Source: Marivita sp030148515 (lineage in GTDB: Bacteria; Pseudomonadota; Alphaproteobacteria; Rhodobacterales; Rhodobacteraceae). Taken from it: a stretch of DNA of 64,000 nucleotides. The position numbers and the translations under genes are program-made. Numbering within the stretch: the stretch's first letter is position 1; each line of letters opens with the position of its first letter. The stretch spans positions 434,001 to 498,000 of the forward strand of contig NZ_CP180351.1 in assembly GCF_048006345.1 (NCBI RefSeq), given 5' to 3'. Below are positions 51,933-61,145 of this stretch, piece after piece. Below the pieces are notes generated by a model that saw only the letters and a list, made by a program, of their open reading frames with translations, was not told where the DNA came from and did not search any database.

Positions 51933-52693
51933 TGCGCGCCCCAGGGTTCAAAATGCACCCAGATCACCGCGCCCAGTTCGTGCGCCTTGTCCTGACCTTC
52001 GAACTGCATCGGGTCGTCGGCGGTGTTCAGCGCGGCAAAGCCCCACCAGCCCGCTGTCGGCACGGCGTAGCTGAAGACGCCATCGGCATCCGCCTTGATG
52101 GTCTGGGTGATCATCAGATCAGACGGGGCGACAGCGCTGCCATCCTGATTGTAGTATTCCACCTCGACCTCGGCATAGGGTACGGCCTCGCCATCCAGCT
52201 TGACGATGCCTTGGAAGATGTTGCCTTCCCACAGGGCGAAGGGCTTGGACAGGGGAACGATCTCGGTTTTGAGGCCGAGTTCGGCATCCCAGCCTTCGTC
52301 ATCGCCATAGGCCGAGACGTAGGTCTTGGTGAAATGGGTGATAAAGGCGTCTTCCTCCGGTTCCCAATAGGGTTGCGGTGTCATGGCAAAGACATAGGTG
52401 CCCGGGCGTTCCAACCGGTATTCCATGGCAAAGCCGGGATGGTCCATGACCTGCGCATCTTCCAGCATGCCAAGCAGGTCCGTGGTGTCTTCGCCATGGG
52501 TCACTGTGAAGGCCTCGGGGCGTTCAAGCACCATGCCGATGCTTTCAAACGGATGGGAGAAGGACAGCGTCAGGTCGATGCTGCGGCCGTCTTCCTGGCT
52601 GACCATATTGTCGGAGGGAATGATCATGCCGTAATGGGCAGTGGCCGTCGTGGCGAGGGCGGCGATAGCCGCGGCGGTCATCATGGTTTTCAT
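51929..52693 (-). CDS. DUF4198 (NikK-like) periplasmic protein
   Basis: From ATG 52693 (GGAG 9 bases upstream) the 254-aa product has signal peptide MKTMMTAAAIAALATTATA and then begins HYGMIIPSDNMVSQ. A His at the mature N terminus is typical for DUF4198/NikK proteins, in which the free amino group and His bind metal. The rest is beta-rich (YRLERPGTYVFAMTPQPYW and AVPYAEVEVEYYNQDG). In other bacteria these proteins accompany ECF-type nickel or cobalt transporters. Here it follows an FtsX-type permease by 35 bp. Confidence 0.82.
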   Translation of the reverse strand: MKTMMTAAAIAALATTATAHYGMIIPSDNMVSQEDGRSIDLTLSFSHPFESIGMVLERPEAFTVTHGEDTTDLLGMLEDAQVMDHPGFAMEYRLERPGTYVFAMTPQPYWEPEEDAFITHFTKTYVSAYGDDEGWDAELGLKTEIVPLSKPFALWEGNIFQGIVKLDGEAVPYAEVEVEYYNQDGSAVAPSDLMITQTIKADADGVFSYAVPTAGWWGFAALNTADDPMQFEGQDKAHELGAVIWVHFEPWGAQ

Positions 52694-52728
52694 CAGGCGA
52701 TCTCCAATCGAGGTCTGGTTAAAAAGTG

Positions 52729-53883
52729 TCACAGCGCGAGAATCCACGCTACAATTTGGTCGCCGTTCATGGTTACGGCGGTCATAAGGGCAGCGGCAAG
52801 GCCTGCGGATAAAATCAACAATAGGGCGATTTCTGCTACTGCCAATTGCAGGATCACGAACCGTCCCGCACCAAGCCGTTTCGCCGTCTCGATCTCAGAG
52901 GCGCGCAGGCTCCACGCGAGAAAAAGCGACAGCGCGATGGCGCCCAGAGCGGCGACACCGATCACAAGGGTGACCGCGTCGAGCAAAGTTGCGATGCGGA
53001 AAATGCGGTCGACCAGTCCCGCCACGATCTCGGCCGGAACGGTCATCTGCAGGGGGTTCTCCGGGTCGAGGTATCGCCCGCGCAAAATTGTGCCGGAGCG
53101 CGTGTCATAGGGCACGACCAGAACGGCAGAGAGGGGATAGTCGCTGGCAGACCCATGGAAATGGAAGCTGTCGATGTTGTCCGGCGTGATCCGCTGGAAT
53201 TGTGTGATCGCCGCATTGGCGGTGATGTTGCCATCGGCATCGGCTGTCACGACGTCTTCGTGTCCGTGGCCGATGCCTGCAATCACCCAGGCCGTCTTGA
53301 CGTCTGTGAACACCGCTTCATCGTCGGGCGTACCGGTAGCCGCCAGAACGCCGGTGATCTGCAACTCCAGAGGATAGACCCCGTCGAGGTCAAAAAGGTT
53401 CTCGGGCGCAGAGACCACCGTATCCCCCGGCCCAAGCCCAAGCCGATCCGCCACCTGTTCGCCCAGAACGGCCTCACCCAGAAGCGCCACCTGACGCCCC
53501 TCGGCAATCGTCAGGTCCCGGAAGTCGAAATAGTCGAGAGACGTCCCGACGATCCGCGCGCCATTGGTCTGGAACGCTGTGTGCAGGGGGATGGGCAGGG
53601 CAAGGCCACTGTCCCAAACAGCGTCTTCAGCGGCGCGGGTGATCGGCTGTGTGCGATCCTCGGAAAAATAGATTGCCCCCATCACCAGATCGAGCTGGCT
53701 GCCACGCGCTCCCAGTACCAGTGGCGTCGCTTGGGCGCGTTGGGTCAGTGCCTGTTCCGATCCGCGCAGCAGCACTTGTGTCACCATCGGCACCGACAGG
53801 ATCAACGCGCCCACCACGACCAGCACAAGGCTACGCGCCCAAGTCCAACGTAGATGGGCAAAGGCCAGAAACAGCGCGTTCAT
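52729..53883 (-). CDS. FtsX/MacB-type ABC permease with His clusters
   Basis: A 384-aa membrane protein. Membrane segments are at about 17-37, 298-325 and 343-370, with a large periplasmic domain between the first two (MacB_PCD-like). The domain holds GHGHED (205-210) and FHFHG (240-244), unusual for the family and suited to bind a metal. A coupling-helix-type segment, SEIETAKRLGAGRF, follows the second membrane segment. It overlaps the ATPase gene (ATGA). MacB/FtsX-type systems usually do mechanical work or export rather than import, so its role with a ZnuA-like protein is open. Confidence 0.85.
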   Translation of the reverse strand: MNALFLAFAHLRWTWARSLVLVVVGALILSVPMVTQVLLRGSEQALTQRAQATPLVLGARGSQLDLVMGAIYFSEDRTQPITRAAEDAVWDSGLALPIPLHTAFQTNGARIVGTSLDYFDFRDLTIAEGRQVALLGEAVLGEQVADRLGLGPGDTVVSAPENLFDLDGVYPLELQITGVLAATGTPDDEAVFTDVKTAWVIAGIGHGHEDVVTADADGNITANAAITQFQRITPDNIDSFHFHGSASDYPLSAVLVVPYDTRSGTILRGRYLDPENPLQMTVPAEIVAGLVDRIFRIATLLDAVTLVIGVAALGAIALSLFLAWSLRASEIETAKRLGAGRFVILQLAVAEIALLLILSAGLAAALMTAVTMNGDQIVAWILAL

Positions 53884-54542
53884 GCCGGTTGCCTCAGGGT
53901 GGCAAAGTCGATGACACGGTCGAACCGGGGCAGCTGGTCGTGGTCGTGGGTCACGGCCAGCACGGTTGCACCCATCTCGGACGCGCGGCCGAAAAGAAGG
54001 TCGAGGATGGCTTCTTTTGTTTCGGGATCAAGATTGCCTGTCGCTTCGTCCGCCAGGATCAGTTGCGGCTGCGTCACCAAGGCCCGACAGATCGCCACGC
54101 GCTGTTGTTCACCGCCGGACAGCGCATGAGGATGGCTTTTCAGGCGATGGGCAACGCCGCATGCTTCGGCCAGTGCCTTGGCACGTTCCCGGACATCGGC
54201 ATCAAGGCGCAGGCCTAATCCAACGCGATAGGGGTAGAGAATGTTCTCGAACGCACTTAGGTAATCGACCAACGCGAAGTTCTGAAAGATGAATCCCACA
54301 TGTGTCGCGCGAAATCTGCGGCGCGCGGCTTCGTCCAGATCTGACAGATCGTTTCCCGCGACTGTCACATGTCCTGCATTGGCCTGAACCAGCCCGGCCA
54401 CGAGGTTCAAAAGCGTTGTCTTGCCCGTACCGCTGGGGCCGATCACACCGACGCGTTCGCCCGTCTCCACGGTCAGCGTCGGGATGTTGAGTGCAAACCC
54501 ACCGCGTGGATAGGCGAAGGTCAGATCACGGACAGCGATCAA
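53880..54542 (-). CDS. ABC transporter ATP-binding protein (LolD/MacB type)
   Basis: A 220-aa ATPase. Walker A is GPSGTGKTT, the Q loop is FIFQNFALVDYLSAFENI, the signature is LSGGEQQRV, and Walker B plus Glu is LILADEATGNLD; the H loop is AVTHDHDQL. The sequence type fits the LolD/MacB/FtsE group. It overlaps the permease gene downstream (ATGA) and the upstream His-rich gene (ATGA), so the three proteins are translationally coupled. Confidence 0.93.
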   Translation of the reverse strand: MIAVRDLTFAYPRGGFALNIPTLTVETGERVGVIGPSGTGKTTLLNLVAGLVQANAGHVTVAGNDLSDLDEAARRRFRATHVGFIFQNFALVDYLSAFENILYPYRVGLGLRLDADVRERAKALAEACGVAHRLKSHPHALSGGEQQRVAICRALVTQPQLILADEATGNLDPETKEAILDLLFGRASEMGATVLAVTHDHDQLPRFDRVIDFATLRQPA

Positions 54543-55108
54543 CTGTCTTCCTCCAGCGGGGGTGCGTCGGCATTGCGTTCCAGCGTTCCGGCATCTGTAC
54601 GGTCAACATCCTTGAGGGTGAAGCCGGTGATCTTCCACACGCCCGCATCCGACGCCATGACCAGATCGGCGGCATAGGCATTGCCGCGCATATGCATATG
54701 CTCAGAATGGCCGACCACCCCAAGCACGCGCCATTTTGCCGAGATCTTGACGATCTCGCCTTGCGGTCGCGCGCTCATCCCCAAGAGGGACACCTCATGG
54801 ATCTCCTGATCCGGGTTCAGTCCACCACCCGCCATCGCACCGACCCGTTCCAGATAGAGCTGCTCCAAGGCTGGCCCGTTCGCCACTTCTGCCAGCCGGT
54901 CATAAATCGCGGCTTCTTCCGTTTCGCCGAAAGCTTCATAGACTCGTGCGAGGATGCCTGGCAGAACCAACGGACTTTCCTGAGAAAACTCGCGAGGGGA
55001 CATGCCGTCCGCGGAGATTGCATTGTCTTGATTGAGAGCGATAGACGACCACACCATAAGGCCCACGCCCGCCATCAACAGTACCGCGATAACAACGTTC
55101 TTCAGCAT
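54539..55108 (-). CDS. Membrane-anchored protein with HSEHMHM motif; first gene of operon
   Basis: A 189-aa protein with an N-terminal membrane anchor (NVVIAVLLMAGVGLMVWSSI, residues 4-23) and a periplasmic domain. Residues 134-140, HSEHMHM, are followed by RGNAYAADLVM, and the end is acidic. The His/Met cluster suggests metal binding. No family is recognised; by position it may correspond to an accessory protein of the Zrg-type zinc system of Vibrio, but I see no clear homology. It overlaps the ATPase gene by ATGA. Confidence 0.7.
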   Translation of the reverse strand: MLKNVVIAVLLMAGVGLMVWSSIALNQDNAISADGMSPREFSQESPLVLPGILARVYEAFGETEEAAIYDRLAEVANGPALEQLYLERVGAMAGGGLNPDQEIHEVSLLGMSARPQGEIVKISAKWRVLGVVGHSEHMHMRGNAYAADLVMASDAGVWKITGFTLKDVDRTDAGTLERNADAPPLEEDS

Positions 55109-55205
55109 GTTTTGAACGCTCCGCCTCTGTTGGTCCCGGATTAGACCTTAGTTCGGGCCAAGCCAAGTACAAGGTGACCCTCTTTCAGGCTGCCGACTCC
55201 TCACT

Positions 55206-55228
55206 CGGAATTTTCATAGCAAATTCCG
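55206..55228. promoter_or_regulatory. Inverted repeat upstream of the metal ABC operon
   Basis: Perfect 8-bp arms CGGAATTT and AAATTCCG around a 7-base spacer, about 100 bp before the first start codon of the operon (55108, leftward). It could be an operator (Zur or another metal regulator would fit the genes) or part of the terminator of the acyl-CoA dehydrogenase gene upstream. Confidence 0.4.
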
Positions 55229-55386
55229 GACGAGAGTCAGGTCATTGCAAAGCGGAATGTGCATTATCCGACCCGGAACGCCAGTGGGTGGAAGTGAACT
55301 CAAGTCGCAGTGACACAATTGTTTTTTCCCACAGAGCGCGTGGGGGTTATTGTCACGATCGCTCTGTCACTTTGCAGTCGCGCCAA

Positions 55387-56592
55387 TCACTCAGCAGCCA
55401 CCGTCGTATCTAGCGGCTCAGATTCTCCGTATCCCGTCGGCACGGGCAGGTCCGGCAAGCTGGCGGCCCGTTTCTGCAAAGCGCGGCCAATGACAACGCG
55501 GCTTATCTCTGTTGTCCCATCGACGATCCGCAACATCTGCGCCAGGCGAGACAATCGATCCAGTCCATAAGGCTTGAGCAAACCCATTCCACCCAAGACC
55601 TGAGTGCAGGTATTGGCCGCTTTTACAGCGGCGTCCGGCACGAAACGTTTTGCGTGGGCTGCCATCAAAGGCCCTTCGGGAGTCCCCAAAGCCTCTGCCG
55701 CTTTGCGATACAGCAATTTGGAGACTTCTAGGTCTGACGCCACTTCACCCAGCATCCACTGAATGCCATCGAGTTCGATGTTCTTGCCGCCGAACATTTT
55801 GCGGTTCTTGGAATACGACAACGCGGTATCAAGTGCCGCCTGCATGAGGCCGCAGCACCCCGAGGCAATCGACACACGCGCAATATCAATGGCCATGAGT
55901 GACCCTTGGAGGCCCTGACCAATCGGCAGGATGATGTTCTCTTCACTGACCACAACCTTGTCGAGATACATCTCGGACATCGGAAGGAAGTTGTAAGACG
56001 GTGTTTCATAGCGCGGGCCGAAGCTGATGCCAGCAGCGTCGGCTGGGATTGCGATCATGGCCATGTCCTTGTGGCCGGGAGCATCGCTGGTCTTGACAAC
56101 GGTAAAATAAATGTCGGCTTCGGTGGCCAGGCTTACCCACGCTTTCGACCCAGTGATCGTCCAGGTTCCGTCACCGTTGATCGTGGCCCGGGTGTACATT
56201 TGCATGGGGTCCGAGCCGGATTGAGGCTCGGTCAAGGCGAAATTTGCCAGCTTTCGTCCGGACGTGAGGTCACGGGCCCACTTTGCCTTAAAGGCGTCGG
56301 TTCCATAACCACATCCAGCGAAGGTGCAGATATTGTGCATTGAAAGCGCGAAGGCATAGGCCCCATCACCCAGACCCAACTGTTCATACACCTGAATGCC
56401 TTCTGCCAAGGACAACCCTTGCCCACCCAACTCCTCGGGGGCATAGAGCCCTGTCAGCCCGTCTTCGCCAGCTTTATCAGAAGCGCTGCGCGGCCAGGTT
56501 TTGCTCTCATTCCAATTGTCGACGTTGGGCAAGATGACCTCGCGGGCGTGATCACAGGCTGCAGCGAGGATGGTTTCGAGCTTGGCTGACAT
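55387..56592 (-). CDS. Acyl-CoA dehydrogenase family protein
   Basis: ATG 56592 (AGGA 8 bases upstream) gives 401 aa. The FAD/substrate signatures are FALTEPQSGSDP, TITGSKAWVSLAT and, near the C terminus, TCTQVLGGMGLLKPYGLDRL followed by RIVDGTTEISRVVIGR. The catalytic base in this group lies in the last segment (VDGTTEI, at Glu). It oxidises an acyl-CoA to the enoyl form, passing electrons to ETF. The chain length is not predictable. The AraC gene directly upstream, same direction, is a likely regulator. Confidence 0.93.
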   Translation of the reverse strand: MSAKLETILAAACDHAREVILPNVDNWNESKTWPRSASDKAGEDGLTGLYAPEELGGQGLSLAEGIQVYEQLGLGDGAYAFALSMHNICTFAGCGYGTDAFKAKWARDLTSGRKLANFALTEPQSGSDPMQMYTRATINGDGTWTITGSKAWVSLATEADIYFTVVKTSDAPGHKDMAMIAIPADAAGISFGPRYETPSYNFLPMSEMYLDKVVVSEENIILPIGQGLQGSLMAIDIARVSIASGCCGLMQAALDTALSYSKNRKMFGGKNIELDGIQWMLGEVASDLEVSKLLYRKAAEALGTPEGPLMAAHAKRFVPDAAVKAANTCTQVLGGMGLLKPYGLDRLSRLAQMLRIVDGTTEISRVVIGRALQKRAASLPDLPVPTGYGESEPLDTTVAAE

Positions 56593-56753
56593 AAACATGG
56601 TCCTTTAGGGTGGGCGCGACTCTCCAATTTCGCCAAGCGAAAATGGCGAAGCAGATCGGGAAGTCTTTTCGCTCTTTGATTTCAGGACTATCAGCATTGT
56701 GAGTGGGGATTCCATATCGTGCGGTGACAGCCGATTGTCCAAAAGTGACAATT

Positions 56754-57782
56754 TTAATCTGCAGGCGATTGCCGTCGTCGGTAGGAGCTAGGTGTTGCCC
56801 CCGTCCAACGCTGAAAGGCTTTGTGAAAACTTGCCGCCGACGAAAAGCCTACATCCTGAGCAATGCCTTCGATGCTCGTATCCCCAACCTGCAACCGGCG
56901 GATGGCAATGTCCCGGCGCAAGCCGTCTTTGATGGCCTGAAAGGACGTCCCATCGGCGTCCAGTTTGCGGATCAATGTGCGCGGCGTCATGTTGAGTGCG
57001 CTGGCGACGCCGTTCAGGTGTGCCTCATCCCAAGTGGATTGGCTCAGATAGGCCCGGACGCGAAGGGATTGCGTGTGTTCTTGCGAGCGCGTGAAAATCC
57101 AATCTTGCGGAGCATTCTCCAGAAAGCGGTCGAGATCATGGCCACTCCTGATCCGAACAGGTCCAAGGGTATCGGTGCGGAAATGGATCGCCGTGACAGG
57201 GGCGGAAAACCGAACAGGCGCGGGAAAGATGACAGCGTAGTCTTGCTCAAATGCTGGGCGTTTGAATGCGAAATCGATCGCTGCCAGAGGAACTTCATTT
57301 CTCGCAAGCCACGACACTATCCCATGGGCAAGTTTGAGGATCAGCATGTGCCCAAAACGCTGTATTGGATCATTGGTCTGGGGAACCAGACAAAGTGCTT
57401 TGTTTTCTGTACTATCCACCAGTTGAAACTGATGGTCATCCAGAAGCAGGTTCCAGAATGTCGAATACCGATAGAGCGCAGAGGACAGAGACGTCGACTC
57501 GCGCATTGACGTCAGAAGATGTTGCAAGGCGCGTGGGCGGATGGGACGGGACCAAAGCCCCATCATTTCATCCTCGGTTTCAACCGCTGCAATCTTATAC
57601 AAGCGAACGATCTGATCCAGCGTCACCCGGCCTTGTGGCGCATGTCTGGCGGTCGGCAAGCCGGATCGTTCCAGAAGCGAGAAGTAGTGATCCCGACCAC
57701 AGATCGATTGCAACGCAACAAGCCAGTCCTGAATGAACTGAATTGATACGGTGGAAATAGAGAGTGTGTTTGCGATGCTCAT
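56754..57782 (-). CDS. AraC-family transcriptional regulator
   Basis: A 342-aa regulator with an N-terminal Arabinose_bd-type domain (about 20-200) and a C-terminal AraC DNA-binding domain with two helix-turn-helix units (GVASALNMTPRTLIRKLDAD and GIAQDVGFSSAASFHKAFQ, then RWTGATPSSYR). Regulators of this subgroup often control degradation genes for amino acids or fatty acids. It is 161 bp upstream of the acyl-CoA dehydrogenase gene and read in the same direction. 57783-58071 upstream has no gene. Confidence 0.92.
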   Translation of the reverse strand: MSIANTLSISTVSIQFIQDWLVALQSICGRDHYFSLLERSGLPTARHAPQGRVTLDQIVRLYKIAAVETEDEMMGLWSRPIRPRALQHLLTSMRESTSLSSALYRYSTFWNLLLDDHQFQLVDSTENKALCLVPQTNDPIQRFGHMLILKLAHGIVSWLARNEVPLAAIDFAFKRPAFEQDYAVIFPAPVRFSAPVTAIHFRTDTLGPVRIRSGHDLDRFLENAPQDWIFTRSQEHTQSLRVRAYLSQSTWDEAHLNGVASALNMTPRTLIRKLDADGTSFQAIKDGLRRDIAIRRLQVGDTSIEGIAQDVGFSSAASFHKAFQRWTGATPSSYRRRQSPAD

Positions 57783-58071
57783 TTGCCAGCGACGATAGCA
57801 GCGAAAACCAAGACTCAGAAGCCATCACAATTACACTGCATGAGATGCCGCAAGAGTAGCGCTCAAAGAAATGTTTTTTGGAGGATATGTGCAAACTTGT
57901 GCCAATCAAAAGGCCCGGCTGAATGATTTTTTAGGCGCCATCTATGGCTTACCGGACATAAATGAACACGCACGATAATTGTTTGGAGTCGGTTTGGTCT
58001 TTCGCTTAAAGTCCGTTTCGTTCTCCGGCCTCTCGTTATTGCGCATCGGCAGCGAACGACCGCTTTCCGCC

Positions 58072-59606
58072 GATTCTGTGGAAAAACAACGTGTTGCTGG
58101 CGCAGAAAGTGGTGATCTGCACAGCGAGCGAGCGCCTTTCTGGTCAGGCTTTTCGCATTTTCTGCGGTGCAGGAAAGATCTTGGCCAGTTTTCGGAGATT
58201 CTGGGCGGTGGCGGCGAGCAGGAATTCGTCATTCGCACCGCATGGTCCACGTAATCGGAGTTGGTTCAGGCCAAGGATCCGCTTGAGGTGGGCGAAGAGC
58301 ATTTCGACCTTCTTTCGCAGCTTCATCGAGATCACGTATTGGTCGGTCTTTGCAATGTCGCGGGCGACCTGCCGAGCATCTTCATGTTCCTCGCGGGTGA
58401 TAGACCGGAAGCCCATGTTCGGGCAGCAGCGCGCCTTTGATGGGCAGGCCTGGCAGGTGTGCTTCAAACACCGGTATTTGGCGACGCCCTTGCCGGTCGG
58501 GCCGCGATTGGGATCGGAGTAGTTCCGGCGGAACTGCTTCAGCTCGTGGCCCTCAGGGCAAATGTATTGGTCGTTCTTCGCATCCCATTCAAAGTCGGCG
58601 CGGGTCCATGTCCCGTCATTGCGCCCTGACTTGTCGAAGACAGGGATGTGCGGAGCAATTTTGCGGTCAACCAACCATCCTAACATCGGCGCGGTACCAT
58701 AGGCGGTATCCGCGATCAGCCGCTCTGGATGAAGGTCGAACTTGGTCTTCACGCGCTCCAGCATGGTCTTGGTCGAACCGACCTCGGCCTGGCGGATTGA
58801 GCGCGTGGCCTCAACGTCCACGATGACACCATGGTCGGTGTCGATCAGGTAGTTGTCGGAATAGCTGAAGAATGCCGGGCCCTTGCGGGCGGCCGTCCAT
58901 TGGCTGGCCGGGTCGGAATGGGACGTGAACTTGGGCTGCACCTCGCTCGCGGCACCGAACGCCGCCTCATCCAGGGTGGCGAGATACTCACGCACAGCGC
59001 GGGGCGCGTCGGCCGGATCGACCTGCGCCGGATCCCACTCTTCCTTCGGCGTCGAGTTCTGCTTGTTGGCATCCGCCTCAATGAGGCTGGCATCAACCGC
59101 CATGCGCTGGCCGCTGACCAGGCCCTCATCGATACAGCGGGAGACCGTCGTCTCGAACAAATGCCGTAGCAGTTCGCTGTCACGGAACCGACCATGTCGG
59201 TTCTTCGAAAAGGTCGAATGATCAGGGACACGGTCACTCAGATCAAGCCGACAAAACCAGCGATATGCCAGGTTCAGATGGACTTCCTCGCAGAGTCGGC
59301 GCTCCGACCGGATGCCGAAGCAATAGCCCACCAGCAGCATCCTGATAAGGAGTTCAGGGTCGACCGACGGCCGCCCGGTATGGCTGTAGAAATCGGCGAG
59401 GTAGCTGCGGATCCCTGACAGATCGACGAACCGATCGATAGACCGCAACAGGTGGTTCTGCGGGACATGATCCTCGAGCGAGAACTCATAGAACAGCGCC
59501 GGTTGCGCCTCCTGCCGCCGTCCCATCATCGCCAATCCTCCCATCCCCTACAGGAATTGAATCAGCCGACGGCCCTCCGATCAAGGGCGAGTTTTTCAAC
59601 AGAATA
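58072..59606 (-). mobile_element. IS1182-type insertion sequence, copy 1
   Basis: A 1535-bp element. The left end GATTCTGTGGAAAAAC and the complement of the right end TATTCTGTTGAAAAAC form an imperfect terminal inverted repeat. CGCC precedes it (58068-58071) and follows it (59607-59610). It differs from copy 2 at two bases that I can see (58262 T/C and 59297 C/T), both inside the transposase gene. Confidence 0.9.
58144..59529 (-). CDS. IS1182-family transposase, copy 1
   Basis: ATG 59529 (GGAGG 8 bases upstream) gives 461 aa. The N-terminal DUF772 domain (HLLRSIDRFVDLSGIRSYLA, then VDPELLIRMLLVGYCFGIRS) is followed by the DDE catalytic domain: first Asp in RMAVDASLIEADAN, second in LIADTAYGTAP, and Glu in the conserved helix near MLFAHLKRILG. 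A Cys cluster (CLKHTCQACPSKARCCPN) lies before the last motif. The frame is intact, so the element may be active. It has Q in LGLNQLRLRG and R in SERRLCEEV, where copy 2 has R and Q. Confidence 0.95.
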   Translation of the reverse strand: MMGRRQEAQPALFYEFSLEDHVPQNHLLRSIDRFVDLSGIRSYLADFYSHTGRPSVDPELLIRMLLVGYCFGIRSERRLCEEVHLNLAYRWFCRLDLSDRVPDHSTFSKNRHGRFRDSELLRHLFETTVSRCIDEGLVSGQRMAVDASLIEADANKQNSTPKEEWDPAQVDPADAPRAVREYLATLDEAAFGAASEVQPKFTSHSDPASQWTAARKGPAFFSYSDNYLIDTDHGVIVDVEATRSIRQAEVGSTKTMLERVKTKFDLHPERLIADTAYGTAPMLGWLVDRKIAPHIPVFDKSGRNDGTWTRADFEWDAKNDQYICPEGHELKQFRRNYSDPNRGPTGKGVAKYRCLKHTCQACPSKARCCPNMGFRSITREEHEDARQVARDIAKTDQYVISMKLRKKVEMLFAHLKRILGLNQLRLRGPCGANDEFLLAATAQNLRKLAKIFPAPQKMRKA

Positions 59607-59610
59607 CGCC

Positions 59611-61145
59611 GATTCTGTGGAAAAACAACGTGTTGCTGGCGCAGAAAGTGGTGATCTGCACAGCGAGCGAGCGCCTTTCTGGTCAGGCTTTTCGCATTTT
59701 CTGCGGTGCAGGAAAGATCTTGGCCAGTTTTCGGAGATTCTGGGCGGTGGCGGCGAGCAGGAATTCGTCATTCGCACCGCATGGTCCACGTAATCGGAGT
59801 CGGTTCAGGCCAAGGATCCGCTTGAGGTGGGCGAAGAGCATTTCGACCTTCTTTCGCAGCTTCATCGAGATCACGTATTGGTCGGTCTTTGCAATGTCGC
59901 GGGCGACCTGCCGAGCATCTTCATGTTCCTCGCGGGTGATAGACCGGAAGCCCATGTTCGGGCAGCAGCGCGCCTTTGATGGGCAGGCCTGGCAGGTGTG
60001 CTTCAAACACCGGTATTTGGCGACGCCCTTGCCGGTCGGGCCGCGATTGGGATCGGAGTAGTTCCGGCGGAACTGCTTCAGCTCGTGGCCCTCAGGGCAA
60101 ATGTATTGGTCGTTCTTCGCATCCCATTCAAAGTCGGCGCGGGTCCATGTCCCGTCATTGCGCCCTGACTTGTCGAAGACAGGGATGTGCGGAGCAATTT
60201 TGCGGTCAACCAACCATCCTAACATCGGCGCGGTACCATAGGCGGTATCCGCGATCAGCCGCTCTGGATGAAGGTCGAACTTGGTCTTCACGCGCTCCAG
60301 CATGGTCTTGGTCGAACCGACCTCGGCCTGGCGGATTGAGCGCGTGGCCTCAACGTCCACGATGACACCATGGTCGGTGTCGATCAGGTAGTTGTCGGAA
60401 TAGCTGAAGAATGCCGGGCCCTTGCGGGCGGCCGTCCATTGGCTGGCCGGGTCGGAATGGGACGTGAACTTGGGCTGCACCTCGCTCGCGGCACCGAACG
60501 CCGCCTCATCCAGGGTGGCGAGATACTCACGCACAGCGCGGGGCGCGTCGGCCGGATCGACCTGCGCCGGATCCCACTCTTCCTTCGGCGTCGAGTTCTG
60601 CTTGTTGGCATCCGCCTCAATGAGGCTGGCATCAACCGCCATGCGCTGGCCGCTGACCAGGCCCTCATCGATACAGCGGGAGACCGTCGTCTCGAACAAA
60701 TGCCGTAGCAGTTCGCTGTCACGGAACCGACCATGTCGGTTCTTCGAAAAGGTCGAATGATCAGGGACACGGTCACTCAGATCAAGCCGACAAAACCAGC
60801 GATATGCCAGGTTCAGATGGACTTCCTCGCAGAGTTGGCGCTCCGACCGGATGCCGAAGCAATAGCCCACCAGCAGCATCCTGATAAGGAGTTCAGGGTC
60901 GACCGACGGCCGCCCGGTATGGCTGTAGAAATCGGCGAGGTAGCTGCGGATCCCTGACAGATCGACGAACCGATCGATAGACCGCAACAGGTGGTTCTGC
61001 GGGACATGATCCTCGAGCGAGAACTCATAGAACAGCGCCGGTTGCGCCTCCTGCCGCCGTCCCATCATCGCCAATCCTCCCATCCCCTACAGGAATTGAA
61101 TCAGCCGACGGCCCTCCGATCAAGGGCGAGTTTTTCAACAGAATA
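59611..61145 (-). mobile_element. IS1182-type insertion sequence, copy 2 (head-to-tail with copy 1)
   Basis: 1535 bp, same orientation, exactly 1539 bp after copy 1, so only the 4-bp CGCC lies between the two. CGCC also follows copy 2 (61146-61149). The joint therefore looks like target repeat-IS-target repeat-IS-target repeat. Confidence 0.92.
59683..61068 (-). CDS. IS1182-family transposase, copy 2
   Basis: A 461-aa protein identical to copy 1 except for two residues: SERQLCEEV (R in copy 1) and LGLNRLRLRG (Q in copy 1). The frame is complete. Near identity indicates a very recent duplication. Confidence 0.95.
   Translation of the reverse strand: MMGRRQEAQPALFYEFSLEDHVPQNHLLRSIDRFVDLSGIRSYLADFYSHTGRPSVDPELLIRMLLVGYCFGIRSERQLCEEVHLNLAYRWFCRLDLSDRVPDHSTFSKNRHGRFRDSELLRHLFETTVSRCIDEGLVSGQRMAVDASLIEADANKQNSTPKEEWDPAQVDPADAPRAVREYLATLDEAAFGAASEVQPKFTSHSDPASQWTAARKGPAFFSYSDNYLIDTDHGVIVDVEATRSIRQAEVGSTKTMLERVKTKFDLHPERLIADTAYGTAPMLGWLVDRKIAPHIPVFDKSGRNDGTWTRADFEWDAKNDQYICPEGHELKQFRRNYSDPNRGPTGKGVAKYRCLKHTCQACPSKARCCPNMGFRSITREEHEDARQVARDIAKTDQYVISMKLRKKVEMLFAHLKRILGLNRLRLRGPCGANDEFLLAATAQNLRKLAKIFPAPQKMRKA

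Noticed and set aside
58091..58522. Repeated rightward 143-codon frames in both IS copies
   Set aside because: Antisense to the transposase and identical in both copies only because the elements are.
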